Origin: Pocillopora verrucosa
Lineage: Eukaryota > Cnidaria > Anthozoa > Scleractinia > Pocilloporidae
Length of the DNA stretch: 64,000 nt
Direction of reading: 5' to 3'
Assembly (NCBI RefSeq): GCF_036669915.1
Contig: NC_089315.1
Span: forward strand, 22,497,499 to 22,561,498
Shown here: positions 25,761-38,734 of the stretch, in pieces
Layout: every line of letters begins with the position of its first letter
How positions within the stretch are numbered: position 1 is the stretch's first letter
The notes under the pieces: model-generated
What the model was told of the DNA's origin: nothing
Databases searched by the model: none
Seen by the model: the letters and a program-made list of their open reading frames with translations, nothing else
Program-made: the position numbers and the translations under genes

Positions 25761-26546
25761 AGGAGATTTGAACATCAGACCAGTTCTAAGAATATGTTGT
25801 AAGGTTCATGATCATGTGCTTGGGAAACTGTTCAAGAATGTACAAAGACGTCCACCTGAATCAATGTTTCAACAACAAGGACAGATTTGAGGGTGTGTGA
25901 ATCCAATGCATAAGCACAAGATGGAAAGCTGTCAGCAAAGGAAAGTGCAGGGTTGATTCTTTACACATTTCCATCAACAGCATGGTATTTTTCTTTGAGG
26001 TTTCAACTTTCTTAACTGCCTTGGGGCTTAAGTGGCACAACAGGATGATTTATGAAAGGGAATATTGTTGTCTGTTATTTCATGAACATGTATACAGTGA
26101 ATAGTGAGAGTATTTTAAATACCCTTACCGTTCAATGCATAAATGTTCATGCGTAAAAGCTTAAAAGCGGGTATTTTCAGTGGCAGCAAGATCAAGACTC
26201 ACTGGGAACACAAACATACTATTTTAATTGGATTTAATGCACATGAATATGACAAGATTTACTCTGTACTCTGCATAATTCATGGTTTTTTTGAGAACGG
26301 AAGGTATGAGAACTATACTGTAAAGACAAAGACAAAAACAAAAACATTTTATACAAAATTTGTCCCAAAATAAAATGTTTTCTTAACACAGTCTGTTAGG
26401 ATTGTTTGCTGTTGCATCTTGAGTTGTTTGATTGTGAAGTTGTTCCCTCCAGTGTTGCTGGTCTGATAGCACTCACCACTGTCCTTGTTTGGCAGTAAGC
26501 AGTAAGTAGTGGTAGGCTTACACCGTAACTTTCCTGTTGGATTGAT
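25761..26546. other. Convergent 3' UTR region, DNAAF5 / PPIL3
   Basis: The two stop codons face each other across 786 bp. A canonical AATAAA at 26369-26374 on the plus strand, about 610 bp past the DNAAF5 stop, is a plausible poly(A) signal. No additional gene is seen. Confidence 0.55.
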
Positions 26547-29500
26547 TCATCCACTCTTATCTGCAATAGGGTTTGCATGGATGGTCACATTCTTTATTCG
26601 CACCTCAGTGAGTGGGCGGTATGTCTTCTCATTTACAGGGAGTTTCTCTAAATCATCAAGGGTCTCTAACCCATCAATCACTCTGCAAATAATATAATTA
26701 ACAATTGGTTCATACGTAAGCGTGCATTCATCGAGATATGAAGCATGCGGGAAGTTTGGAGAGCACAAAAGATGCGTAAGAGTTGCTCGAGGCGTAGCCA
26801 AGAGCAACTCTAGCTTCTTGAGTGCTCTCCAAACTTCCCAAGTGCTTCATATCTTATAACATTTTCAAACCGAAGGAAAATTTTTTTTTCGTGAGGGATT
26901 TGTTTGCTGACATCATAAGCGTGCACAATAGGAATATGAAGCACGCTCACACAATGGAATTTGATTAGACAAATTTACTAGCTATGTTATAAATTAAAAT
27001 AGTGAAACTCTAAGGATTGTGTCCCTGAAACTCTTAACTCTTTCACCTCAAGGCGATTTTCAGTTCCTAACAATTCAAATTGTTAGAGAAAATTTTTGTC
27101 CTGTTCAATACTACAGTAAATGTATAAAGAAAAAAGATACAGAGTGCAGATAATATGAAAAATGATGTTGGGGACTAAAGGGCTAAATTCCATTTGACAA
27201 GTTGTAAAAATTAGGATTTGTTATAACTAGAGAAATTTGGGGATTGTCATCAACACAAGCAAATGTTTCAAGTTTGCTGTATTAAGAAATAGTACATGTA
27301 ATTGATTGCAAACACAGAGGAAGGAAAAATTAGGGGAAAAAGGACAATAAGTATAGGATCCACGGCTTTCATTTCAGATGTTACATTTCTCCTAAAATGA
27401 TCACCTTAAGTTTTTTTTTCAGAAACGACTTACTGTATCTTCAACATACACAGTTACTTACTTTCCAAATACTGTGTATTTCATGTCAAGATGAGGTTGT
27501 TTGCCATAACAGATAAAAAACTGTGATCCATTTGTATCTTGTCCACTATTTGCCATTGATACTGTTCCTCTTGCATTATGCTAACATAAAGATGTTACAT
27601 AATTACAATAAGAACCATGATAAATTTTGAGCTCAGTGAAGAAATAGAAAGAGATGTTTTTTCTCTTGTCACAAGCGCGGGACAAATAAAAAATCCTGAG
27701 TCCCCATGAGGAATCAAACCTCAGACCTTCAAACTGTGGGCCTCAATTCTACAGATACTTTGGTGTCCAAGGACTTTACAAAGTTCAGATATGACATGCA
27801 TCCTGCATACTTCTAGGATTAGAAATGTCAATAGCATCATGTATGTAAATGGAATAAGAAAGAATAATGGTAAATTTGATACAATACATGATTGTATCTT
27901 TAATTAATCAGAAGACATGAGCATTATTCAATCATGTATTTGAAATGTCCATGAGTTATTGCTATCACAGACTAGAAACAAAATCAGGCCAAGGTCATCA
28001 GTTTGCTTACAAAAAAAGAATCTGTAGATGCATGGGTCATTTGTGAACAATAAAAGTAAACAGCATCCTTTGTTGTGATAATGAATGACATACTTTAATT
28101 GGCTACAACAGATCATTTGACAAGACTTGCCAAACCAGCCTATACTTGAAAAAATTCAACCCTTTAATTTCAGAGATCTGATAGTTAATTCTCCTCTCTT
28201 TTTGCTACACACCTCCTTGTAAATTAGTAATGAGAATTTGGTGTTATATCAAGATAAAAATTCTTCCTGATAAGTTCAAGTATACTCATTACCTGTTTGC
28301 TGGATAATGTATGGATATTATAGGGAGAAGTTGCATGTCAATCACTTGTGGGAGGTAAAGGGTTAGGGTACCAGATCACCACTGCTACATTGTAGGCTAC
28401 AACAGTTTACTCCTAAATAGTATTCTGTCCTCTAAGGTTCATTGTGATATCCACTAACACTAACCCTCAGTGACGGACTCAGCTCATCAACAAACTTTTT
28501 TCCCCAGATGCTTTTACCTCCTTTTCCTGTCCCTAAAATGAAAATTGGATGACACTTAAATAAGGAAACTTATTGGTTACTTATTAACTGAATAATATCT
28601 GTTATCCTTCTTAAACCTTTAACCCCTAAGAGTGAGTAGGAGGTTGTCCTTACAATATCCTCCCTGAATCAAATATTAAGGTCACAAGAATAAAGGAAAT
28701 GATCACCAACTAAAGAAGCTTGTGACTGTTATATAAACAAATTCTCCTTGTCAGCACCTTGGGAAATGTATAGAGAACAGTATGGAGAATATGCATACTG
28801 ATGTTAGAGTGTAAAGGGTTAACTACACACCTGTAGGATCACCTGTTTGTACCATAAAACCTTTGATGTTTCTGTTGAAAAGAAGAAGATTCTAATTTCT
28901 TTTTCATTATACTCACTAGTATGTATACTTCATAACCAAAAGACAAATGAAATAATTTTGAACAACAGAGTATGGTTCATACATACAGAGTACACAGAAG
29001 TTGACTGAATACAAAAATTGCTTGTAAGGTTCACTTACCGATGAAAAACACAATTATCATAGTAACTGCTTGCACACAGAGCAAGAAAATTCTGTGAATG
29101 TAAGAGTAAAAGTTAGTACTTTACAATGATTGACAAAAACTTCATACCATTGAATAATACTACCTCACTCCTACCTCACATGCTTTTGGAGTGTCCTCAC
29201 AATTAAGCTCAATTTTTAAGTCTCCTACATCAGTGTGCAAAGTCACAGCCTGCAAGTTACAATCACAGATGACAACTTTGTGAACAAACTTTGCTCTGAT
29301 AAATGGTGAATCAACATGCGAGCAATATTGCCCAATAAAAGAATGCTGGGAAATGTCACATCTCTTCATCCTTTGACCCTCTTAGGAAGACTAGCATCTA
29401 ACCTCTCCATATAATATCACCAGTGAATCTTATAACTCTCCTAAATCACAAATTGAGGTCACAAGAAAGAAGAAAATGATCACCAACTAAGGAAGCTCTT

Positions 29501-30482
29501 GATTTTGAGCAATGATGATGTAAATAAAAATGGTAAATTAACTGGTAAAAGTGCTTAACTGTTAAATAAATTTTCCTCATTAGCACCTTGGGAAATAAAT
29601 GAAGAACAGTATGGAGAATATCTATACTGATGTACAGCCTATAGTGATATCTATAGTGATATACTGCCTAAGGAGCTTACATTGGCTGCCAGTTCATTAT
29701 AGGATAGTTTTTAAATATTGTTGCTGAATTACAAAGTTCTGAATGGACTGGCCCCAGATTACATTAAAGACCTATTGAAGTATAATGACTCTCGTCACAC
29801 ACTATGATCTTCAAACAACAGGTTGCTTGATGAGTCTAGAGTGAATCTTAAAACGTTTAGTGAAAGGGCTTTTTCCATGGTGGCACCAAGGCTCTGGAAT
29901 AAACTACCACTCCAGATCAGGCTTTCATCATCAGAGGCAGTTTTTAAGGCTAATCTTAAGACTTTTTAAGCATGCATTTGATTAGTAGTTTTTACTTGTA
30001 GTTATAGTGTACTTAATTCTTAGGATTTTAATTTTTACCGTTTTTAGAGTATTGTAAAGTGCAATGGACAATTATTGGAAGATGGCGCTATATAAATGTA
30101 ATTAATTTAATTAACTAATTGATGTTAGGGTGTAAAGGGTCAATTCTCAAGGCTTCCTAATCGCACGAGTTGGCTCGCCTGGCGACAAAGCCAGTTTTTC
30201 TCCCATGTCTCCCTCGAAATTCTTGGAAATTATTTGCTTCATTCGAGTATCCTAGTTACTGATCAAATCATTGAGCTAATTCACCTGAGGTTTTTAAAAC
30301 TGAGACTGTTGTATTATAAATCATGAAGAGATAAATATTTTCCTTATAACCCCATAGAAGAAGTCTTGGTCCTAAAGGCAAGCTTTCGTTTTCGGTATCA
30401 TTTTCTTGCATCAAAGATCTGTAAAAATAATTATTTATGGGGCTATAAGGACATCTTGACTAAATCACTGCCCACTCACCAT
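26547..30482 (-). CDS. PPIL3: Peptidyl-prolyl isomerase-like 3 (cyclophilin J)
   Basis: Seven coding exons on the minus strand: 30482-30480, 29249-29175, 29091-29039, 28871-28831, 28526-28465, 27580-27462 and 26682-26547. They total 489 nt (162 aa), within one residue of human PPIL3. The first coding exon is just the ATG, directly followed by a GTGAGT donor; exon 2 opens with [15 protein letters not shown]. Cyclophilin motifs: Arg of the [18 protein letters not shown] segment, [22 protein letters not shown] and the C-terminal [19 protein letters not shown] that is diagnostic for PPIL3. Cyclophilins catalyse cis-trans proline isomerisation; PPIL3 is associated with spliceosomes. Intron 6 carries a fold-back element and intron 1 a LINE fragment. 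Divergent from GNL1, with 210 bp between starts. Confidence 0.94.
26734..26853. mobile_element. Fold-back element in PPIL3 intron 6
   Basis: GATATGAAGCATGCGGGAAG and, in reverse complement, ACTTCCCAAGTGCTTCATATC form the arms, followed inward by TTTGGAGAGCAC/GTGCTCTCCAAA and AGTTGCTC/GAGCAACT. This is a non-autonomous fold-back transposon. Confidence 0.85.
27617..27790 (-). mobile_element. tRNA-derived SINE family 2 (minus), degraded
   Basis: Contains TTTTGAGCTCAGTGAAGA, CTTGTCACAAGCGCGGGA and GAGTCCCCATGAGGAATC. The minus strand therefore has a pol III B-box-like GGTTTGATTCCTCA. The same order is found at 34630-34867. Lies in PPIL3 intron 5-6. Confidence 0.6.
28158..28366 (+). mobile_element. 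MITE family A copy
   Basis: Begins AACCCTTTAATTTCAGAGAT and ends GGGAGGTAAAGGGTTA, with terminal inverted repeats. Internal blocks CACCTCCTTGTAAATTAGTA and GGAGAAGTTGCATGTCAATC match 628-842 and 9719-9917. Confidence 0.75.
28613..28822 (+). mobile_element. MITE family C copy
   Basis: Blocks CCTAAGAGTGAGTAG, CTTACAATATCCTCCCTGAA, AAGGAAATGATCACCAACTA, ACAGTATGGAGAATATGCAT and a GTGTAAAGGGTTAA end. Related copies: 29378-29633 plus 30120-30142, and 35461-35640. Reverse copies: 3735-3900, 31876-32024 and 34372-34560. Confidence 0.75.
29378..30142 (+). mobile_element. MITE family C copy split by a LINE
   Basis: The left part (29378-29633) ends in ACAGTATGGAGAATATCTAT followed by ACTGATGT. The right part resumes at 30120 with TGATGTTAGGGTGTAAAGGG. 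In intact copies these halves are adjacent. The TGATGT on both sides is the target site duplication of the inserted LINE. Confidence 0.75.
29634..30119 (+). mobile_element. 5'-truncated CR1/L2-like LINE 3' end
   Basis: A 486-bp fragment encoding, with stops, the C-terminal tail of a non-LTR reverse transcriptase polyprotein. Recognisable blocks are LHWLP at the left, then [37 protein letters not shown] and FKANLKTF followed by a stop. The 3' end is a GCGCTATATAAATGTAATTA short tandem tail typical of this clade. Severe 5' truncation and a 6-bp TGATGT target duplication indicate target-primed integration into a MITE. Dead copy. Confidence 0.8.
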
Positions 30483-30692
30483 GTTTCTGGCATTCAAAGT
30501 TCAACGGTGAACATTTGCACACTAATCCGCCATGTTTGTCTTCGAAGCCTCGAAGTGGACTGGCAGGCTACCAAGCTTCGATGGTTCTTATATGACAGTG
30601 TTAGTGCTAATGTTTTCATTATTTTCAGTGTTGTGATTCTAAATATAATTTAAATCTCCACACCATTGCTATGATAGACGAACGAGCTGGAA
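30483..30692. promoter_or_regulatory. Bidirectional promoter, PPIL3 / GNL1
   Basis: 210 bp lie between the PPIL3 ATG (30482, minus) and GNL1 ATG (30693, plus). A CCGCCATGTTTG motif near 30528 resembles the YY1 site seen at the other divergent pair. No clear TATA box. Confidence 0.55.
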
Positions 30693-33600
30693 ATGCCGCG
30701 CAAAAAACCCTTTAGCAACAAGCAGAAAAAGAAACAACTGCAGGAAAAAAGAGAAAAAAATCGTTTGAAAAATCTAGGTATATTGAATTTACTCTAACTT
30801 ACTCTTATATGCCGGATATCTTCAAAACGGTCATATCATTATAAGCAGCATGGATGTCTGTTTTTAAATAGTGCTACATCGTTGGTGCTACATCGTTGGT
30901 GTGTAAGGTGTTTTGCATTTATCGGTCAAAATATGTATATTTTTTTTTCAGATGAAGGGAGCAAATCTTCAAACGGGAATTCAGCTGACACAGAAGGCGA
31001 TGAAGAGTCCGAGATTGGAGGGCTCGAAAAATCTTTGGTCGAAAGGAGAGCAGCTGTCGATAAATTACATCATCAGCCCCTCACCCATCGGCAGGAGAAA
31101 AACCGAAAACACGATCCAAACAGGTACAGGTTATCATGGGAATATTTTAAGCTCATCTATGCTTTTAGTTGTGCACAGAAAATGAAATTGAAATACGTGA
31201 CCCAAAATATTTTTACGTAAGATAATCAATCGCTATTCAATTCTTCCCTAAACAGAGAACGAAACCCTTACACGTATATTCTTGAAAGAAAAGAGGCATC
31301 ATTTCCTTTAATTTTGTTCTGTATAAATGTTCTTTGCTTGAGTTATTGTAAAACCATACAAGTTCCTAATTCTTCTAACGGACAATGAAGTAAATCGTAC
31401 AATGACTTGCTGTTCTCCCATCCCATGCAGGTTTTTGTTTCACTTAAGTACATCTGAAGAAATTGTGACCTACTGCTTGAATACATTCAGACAGGCCATA
31501 GCCACTAAGTTTTCAGATTATCAGCTTGAGGAACTTTTGTTACACTTAGATGTGAATAAAAGCTATTTTTAAAGTTTTGCAATATGCCATTGGAATGAGA
31601 AACAACCACCCTTGCTGACATTTCGTTGTTGAATTTTATATTTCTATTTTAATTTTTAAGATCAAAAACACAAACCCTTACCTTGAATTGACTGCACTTA
31701 AATTCAATAATTTATAATTACCTTTATGATTTTCTTCAGATATCGCTTGCAGTTTGATCGTGAATCAAAGGCTGAAATTGAAGCTAGGAAAAGGCTGCCC
31801 AAGAACCACTAGAGTATGTCACTGAGGTATGCTAAGTTCTCATTTTTATCTTGTCGCATAAGATATTTATTATAAAGGCACTGATAAGGAAAATTTGTTA
31901 ACATTATCAAGAGCTGCTTCAGTTGATGATCATTTCCTCTATTCTCCTGACCTTCATGTTTGATTCAGGGGTGATATTGTAAGGAGAAATTAGACGCTTG
32001 TTTCTCTAAGGAGTTAAGGGTTAATAATCTTACCATTTCAGTCTATGAGGTTATGGAATTGGTTCTAAATGATGGCATTTATCCTCTGTTGGTCCAATAG
32101 ATTGAATAATAAATTGCACCAAATTAGTCAACTATTGAATTTGTTTTGGTGGTTCATTTAAATGAATATGATATTTATTTTCTAAACCCTAGGAAAGTCT
32201 TGAGGTGAGCCTTGAAAGTACCTACAATCCTGGATCAGGTATAAATAGACGAATAGTATGTAGGTACTTTAGGAATAAATGGCTTATTAATTAAACCTTT
32301 TCACTCCCATGATCTTGAGAGTAATTCTCCATACTGTCTGCCAAACAATTTTCTGATGTTAGTTTGAAGAATTTTTTTTGGATCAACTGAGAATCCTCTT
32401 AATGACAAGTTTTCCCTTTATTCTCATCACTTGCGTGCAGAAGATTATATTGATATGTAAGGAGAAATTTTGCCTTAGTCACTCATGGGAGTCAGAGCAT
32501 CTGTTAACTTGTTATATGGAATCAAAAGTGAATGTGTTATCAGAATATGGGAACTACCCAAAGCTTGATAATTGAATGTGCAATATTTTAGATGTTGTTT
32601 AAAATATGGTTGAAATATTTGAGAAATTCAAGGGAGATCATACCATGTACTTGAAGTTTAAATGGTACCAGCAAATTGTCAGGGAAGCCTGATAAAATGC
32701 TAGGGGGAACCTTGCAATGGAGTAGCTTCTCATCCAGGGAGGAGTAGTAGCAAGTTCTAATCTCTTCATCAGCCACTTGGAAACAGGGATAAGCTGAGGC
32801 TGAGAGGGCCAATAGGCTCTAGTACAAACTTTACCATAACTAGCTGGAAAAATAAAGAAAAATAAGTTTGTGTTGTTTATGATTCTGTAGTGCTGGACAT
32901 GCCTAAAAGGCCCCCTTGGAAATATAGCATGAGCAAGGAACAAGTAGAACAAGCAGAGCAAGAAAAGTTTGAAAATTTCTTGGACAATATTTATGATGAA
33001 TACAAGCACTCATAACTCAGTTACTTTGAGCGAAACTTGGAGGTAATATAATTTGTTCACTGTATAATTCCTCAAATCAGAGTTGATGATTGGATAGCAC
33101 TAACATAGGGCAGTCCTCCACCACGTATGGTGGATCCATTTGGTGAAAATTGAAAATCCAAACAGTTGAATATTTGCTAAATTGAAATAATGTTTTTTTT
33201 TTTTATTGTTATTGGAAGGAGTTTTTAATGTAAAAATAATGTGATGTAAATTTGTGTACCTGGAATAGCCATTTTATATTTTTATATTGTAGACGTGGAG
33301 ACAGCTGTGGCGGAGTTTTAGAAGTCTCTGATATTGTTGTTCTTATATCAGACATTCGACATCCAGTAAGTTGATGGTTTAGACAAAGCTACATTCCATA
33401 CTACTGTAAAGCTGTATCATTATCTGGCTTGTAATGTTAAAGATCCTAAATTAAAGGTGATACATGTATTGAGTACATTTCCCTGAAGGTTTCAGATGGT
33501 CTTCACTATTTATTCAATGGGGAAGAAGCTATATCATCCTTTAAAGGGGCTAATTAGAAGCAGCTATTGACTCTATTTCTAGAGCCAACTGTTTACCCAA

Positions 33601-36600
33601 TTGGACCTTATCTTGTTTTCCCAAGCATGATTTGACCAGAAGTATTACTAATCCTCCCTGATGACGATGCCATTTCATTGCAGCATTTCATCAGACTTTC
33701 CTGACAATTTAAGGTACCCTTTATACTCCTGGGTGGAGAGATGTACCATAAAAAAGTGTTTTGCCTAGGAACACAACACAGTGACCTGGCCAGATCAGAC
33801 ATACTACCCATCAGGCTAACACAATGACCATAGGTGAACCAGGTCAACCAATGAAAACAACAGGGTAAATGTCCCCTCCTCCCCAAGAATTTTTGGGCCT
33901 CATTAATTTCCATAACTGGATCTGATATGTTACTAGTAATACCCAATCCCAAAAATATCCACATCCCGATCATTTACATCTCTATTATAATATCCTTCAA
34001 GGGACTTCATTTCCCTCCAACTGTCGACAATCATGTTGTGCAAGACTTAAAGAAGATTTAGTGTTGGTTTTAAATAAGGTATGTACCACCTTATACATAT
34101 CACTATTCTTTTTTTCAATATTATGCAACAACCAGGCTTCATCAGAGATTCTATAGAATTAAGTCCACTGAATTTGTGTTCCTGGACTTTCAATTAGCCT
34201 TTTGCAGAGCTTGTAAATGCTGGCTAGACTTTCCTCAATTCAGAAGAAAGGTAGCATTATTCTGATTTGCTCCATGCTTGTCAACCCAGGATGAATGCAA
34301 AAGTGGCCCTGATAACCTGGTCCTGGCCAAGAAAAATAAGTAATTAACGCCTCTGGCTGCAACCCCATACCATCAATAATGTATATTCTCCCTATTGTTC
34401 TCTGTTACAGTTTGTCTAAAGTAACTGATAAGGAGAATTTGGTAACAATCAACATGCCTCCTTACTTAATGATTCATAAACGGCTTAACATGTGATTTCC
34501 AGGGTGAAAACTGTAAGTAAGAAAGTATAAAGATGCTGTCGGTAGAAATAGGGGTGGTCTACAGGCTTAACTTTCTCATGCTAGATTTCTCATAATGTAT
34601 TGTAAACATAATTAAGAAATAGATTTTTTTTTCCGTCTTGTCACAAGCGTGGGATACAGAAAATTTCTGAGTCCCCATGAGGAATCGAACCTCATACCAT
34701 TCGGATTTGTGCTCTGATGCTCTAAGCCACTGTGGGCCACAAAGACTCTTTTTTACATAGAAATATTAGAGATGGTAAGGTTTTGAGCTCAGTGAAGACT
34801 GAAGAAAGATCTTTCTTAATTCTTCACTGAGCTCAAAACTTACCATCTCTACTATTTCTATGTAAAATAATTGTAGCTACTAAAACTGCATGGTAATTAA
34901 CTCAAAGCTGTATGTTCATTTTGATTATTAGTTTTGCAAATTATTTTGTACATCTCTTTTTGTTTTGTTTTGTTTGATTGGTTTTTATATTTTGTTTTTT
35001 TTTTTTTTTTTTTTTTGTGTGTGATGTACTGTTTTGTCTTGTTGCTGCAGATAGATCTTGTTCCTCCAGAAGTAGTAACAGCCTGGAAGCATTACTTCGC
35101 ATCCAAGTTTGAAAAGCTCAGGGTTGTATGCTTTACATCCTTCCCTAAAGATGAAAATGAACGCAATAAAGACCCAAGTAAAGGTACAATTATTAACTTT
35201 GTGAGAGCGTTAAATTATAGAATTAAAATCATCAAAGATGAGCTCCTGAAGAAAATTTCACCTTGATTTTAACTTGTATTGATTGATTTTTGATGATATG
35301 CTGAATTGTTTTCAACGCCAGTTTTTATCCAAGCGCCGTCGCCGCAAGAGATGTTTCTTTCCTGTTGGACCAAGGGCTCTTCTTGAAGCTTGTGAGAACT
35401 TACGTGGAGACAAAGGTATGATGATTAAGTTAATTTAGTTTTCCCACAATTTTGTTAACTCTTAGACTCCTAAGAGTGAGTAGCATCTAATTTTTCCTTA
35501 CAATATCATCCCTGAATCGTTACAGTGAGGTCACAAGGGTAAAGGAAATGATCGCCAAAAATAGAAACTCAAATTATCCTTATCAGCTCTGAACGGTATG
35601 GAGAATATGCATACTGATGTTAGAGTATAGTGTGTTAACGCTATTTGATGCTGTTTAATTGTTAGCTGGAATTCTGAGTCAAAATCTGCATATTTTGAAG
35701 GAAACCAAATTGACATAATCTAAATAAAACTAAAAGTCAAACTGCCAAGGTCGTTCGAACGATATTTCGTAATAAGCAAGTGGAAAATGGAAACAATTTC
35801 CATTGTCTTTTTGTTAAATATTTTTAATCTATCACCTTCATTTTAGTTGACTTTAGCAACTGGGCCAGAAAACTCAGTCAGCAAAAAAGGAGAAGAAGGG
35901 CATCATTTATGATGACTACGGTAGCTCTGAGGAGTCTGAAGGTACAATACTATGCTCAATGCTACTCAGTGAAATGCAAAAGTCAATAAATTCACAATGG
36001 TGTGTATTCAACTAAGTACTGTTGAATGATCATAGACAATCGATTACATACCGGGTGAGCTTATCCTAATTTCCTCAGCGTTTGGCGACTGGCAGAGAGT
36101 ATTTCATTTTACCGTTACATGCTTGTAGTCTGCGCGGTTCACCCCTTTCTTTTTCAGGTTCCCATTGGGTGTAACAGCTCGCTAATCTCCAGCTATACTT
36201 GAGCTGGCCCAGTTTTTCAAAGGACAGATGACGCTAGCCAACTAGTAATTCGCATCGCTATGTAGCGGATATGTGTTATTAAAACGAACTGCGCTATCCA
36301 TCGCATGGCGATTTATCCAGTGGGTAGTGTTATCCACCCTTTAGAAAACATGGGCTTACTACCTCTATACTTGCGAGAAATCATTAACACGTCCCGTTTT
36401 TATTCTAAGTAGATATATTCCATTTTTTCGTTTCGACAGAAGAGGAAGGTAGTAGTTTTGAAGACGTCGAGCATAACGAAGATATACTAACGTTGGGTCT
36501 CGTAGGTAAGTGGAGCCGTGTTCTAGAAGAAAAGTTGATACTAAGGGGCTGCTAGTACATTGTACTTGCAGCGCGCCCGACGCGTGCGTTGCCTAATTAA

Positions 36601-38688
36601 AGTTGCTTAAAACAAATACAAAGCCATCTTGTACGAGTTAAATTGTTCTGACAACGCGTTCATTAAAGTCTGCTCGGCTCTTATTTTAGGTCACCCAAAT
36701 GTTGGAAAGTCCTCCCTTTAATGGTCTCATCGGACACAAGGTTTGTAGCAGGGTTCTACAAGTTGTACTTTTCTTACTTTGAAGTTTACTTTGAGCCCTT
36801 TTTAGCGGGTGTGCGAATATATCATAAGGGTAGGGATTTCGCCATTGGCTTTGACGAAGTAGTAACGCTCGAAACGTCAGCTTTAGAAACTCTATAGGGT
36901 GGCCAATTTACATGATCAATACAGTCGATGAAACCAGATTACCTGATTTCAATAAAAGCCAGTTACCGTTGGTCTGCAGCCGACTGTACGACCACTCACC
37001 GCCGTCTTTTTAGCCAGCGGGCTCTCGTTTTTGGGTTTCGCCTTACGCTATTGAAACTGACCCCTGTAAGAGTCTTGGCTCTTAAAATAGTAGAACCCAC
37101 CTCTTTCATATACGTTTTGGATGTTCTTTTTCGTATATTTCTTCCCAACAGGTTAAGAGCACCTTTTGTTTCGCCTTACGTTATTTAAACTGACCTCTGT
37201 TAGAGTCTTGGCCCTTAAAATAGTAGAACCCACCTCTTCCGTACACGTGTCGAATGCTCTTTTTCGCATATTTGCTCCTAACAGGTTGTGAGCACCTCTC
37301 GTACGCCTGGCCACACCAAACATTTTCAGACTATATTTCTTACGCCCAACGTAGACTCTGTGACTGCCCCGGATTGGTGTTTCCTTCTGTCGTTGGTAAA
37401 CAGCTTCAGGTAAGCTGTGGTTTTTCTATGTTGCGATAACTTTGGTTGTGCGTTTCTTTCCCAAAGTGGGACTAAAAAATACTCTTAGTGGTAGCTCAGA
37501 GTAAATTTTCTTTAATTAAGTCGCGAATATTACGTCTACTGGTGTGGTTTAAAAGGGTGTGGACACAATTCTGTACACTTTTATGTCAGCCGAATTTAAA
37601 ACTCATGAATACGTAGACAAGTTGTTACTGGGTTTCCGATTTCGTTTCATGGGGATTTCGAGTCGATCGTACTTCACGCTCGTATCGTCACCAGAAGGAG
37701 TACTTATTCTGGAAGGTAATGATGCAACCCTTCAGTAATATAAAAGAAAAACTCTCCCTAGTTCCTGTGCGGCAATTTTTTTTGTTCTCTTATCGAGAAT
37801 AAAAGAGCGGATAAAGACACCCTATCCGAAAGATATATCTGATCATCCGTATGATTACCTACCTGTACCTAAACTTTGCCCTCTTACCTCTTTGTTTCAC
37901 TGGTACCCAGCTGTCACAATTCAGCCACAGATGTCAAGACATCCTCAGCAGATGTACTCAACGTTGTTGCCGTGTTTTCCTGCCCTTAGATCTTATCAGG
38001 AATGTATCCTATTTCACAAGTTCAGGAACCATACACCTCTGTGGGGTATTTAGCTGCCAGAGTACCCCTGGTTGATCTACTACAGCTGGTCCACCCCGAA
38101 AATAGAGCTGATTCTGATGGAGAGGGAGGGGTGGGAGAGGAAAACCATCCTTGGTCAGCATGGGATGTTTGTGACGGTGAGATGAATACTCTCCAGATCT
38201 AACCTGCTTCTTACAACATTTCGCTGTTAAATAACTTTTCTGAACATGACTGCAGTCTAAGTCTCTAACGGTGCTCTTGTTTTGATGATTCTTTCAGCCT
38301 GGGCTCATAAGAGAAGTTTTCTAACAGCAAAAGCAGGCCGCCCCGATGTATATCGAGCAGGTATTTGGCGTTGCTAACATCATCTCGGAAAGATTTGGGT
38401 TGAACTACCTGTACCTAGATGCAGACACCTAATCTTAGAAAGGAGATCAGACAAACAGAGCTTGCTAAGAATTTATGATGCGTGTCAGTGGCAAGGTGCA
38501 GTTGCTATGTCATAAAACTGATGCACAGACGTTTTGAGACGCCGGTAAGAGAATGCAGCATCTTCTCGCGCGCTTCTCCGTCAACCATTCAACTAAACGC
38601 TCGATTAAAATTTGTGAAGAGCATCAGGGTAGAGAATTTTTAACTTTTAGCTTGAAAATTCTGCAATTGACATGATCCTGAAACGATA

Positions 38689-38734
<46 letters not shown>

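Noticed and set aside
29250..29369. Upstream in-frame ATG of PPIL3 at 29369
   Set aside because: The stretch is intronic: an excellent TTGCAG acceptor at 29250 and a bare-ATG exon at 30482 give the exact family length.
37909..38202. Separate small gene starting at ATG 38002
   Set aside because: It is GNL1 exon 14 (37990-38176) read past its donor.
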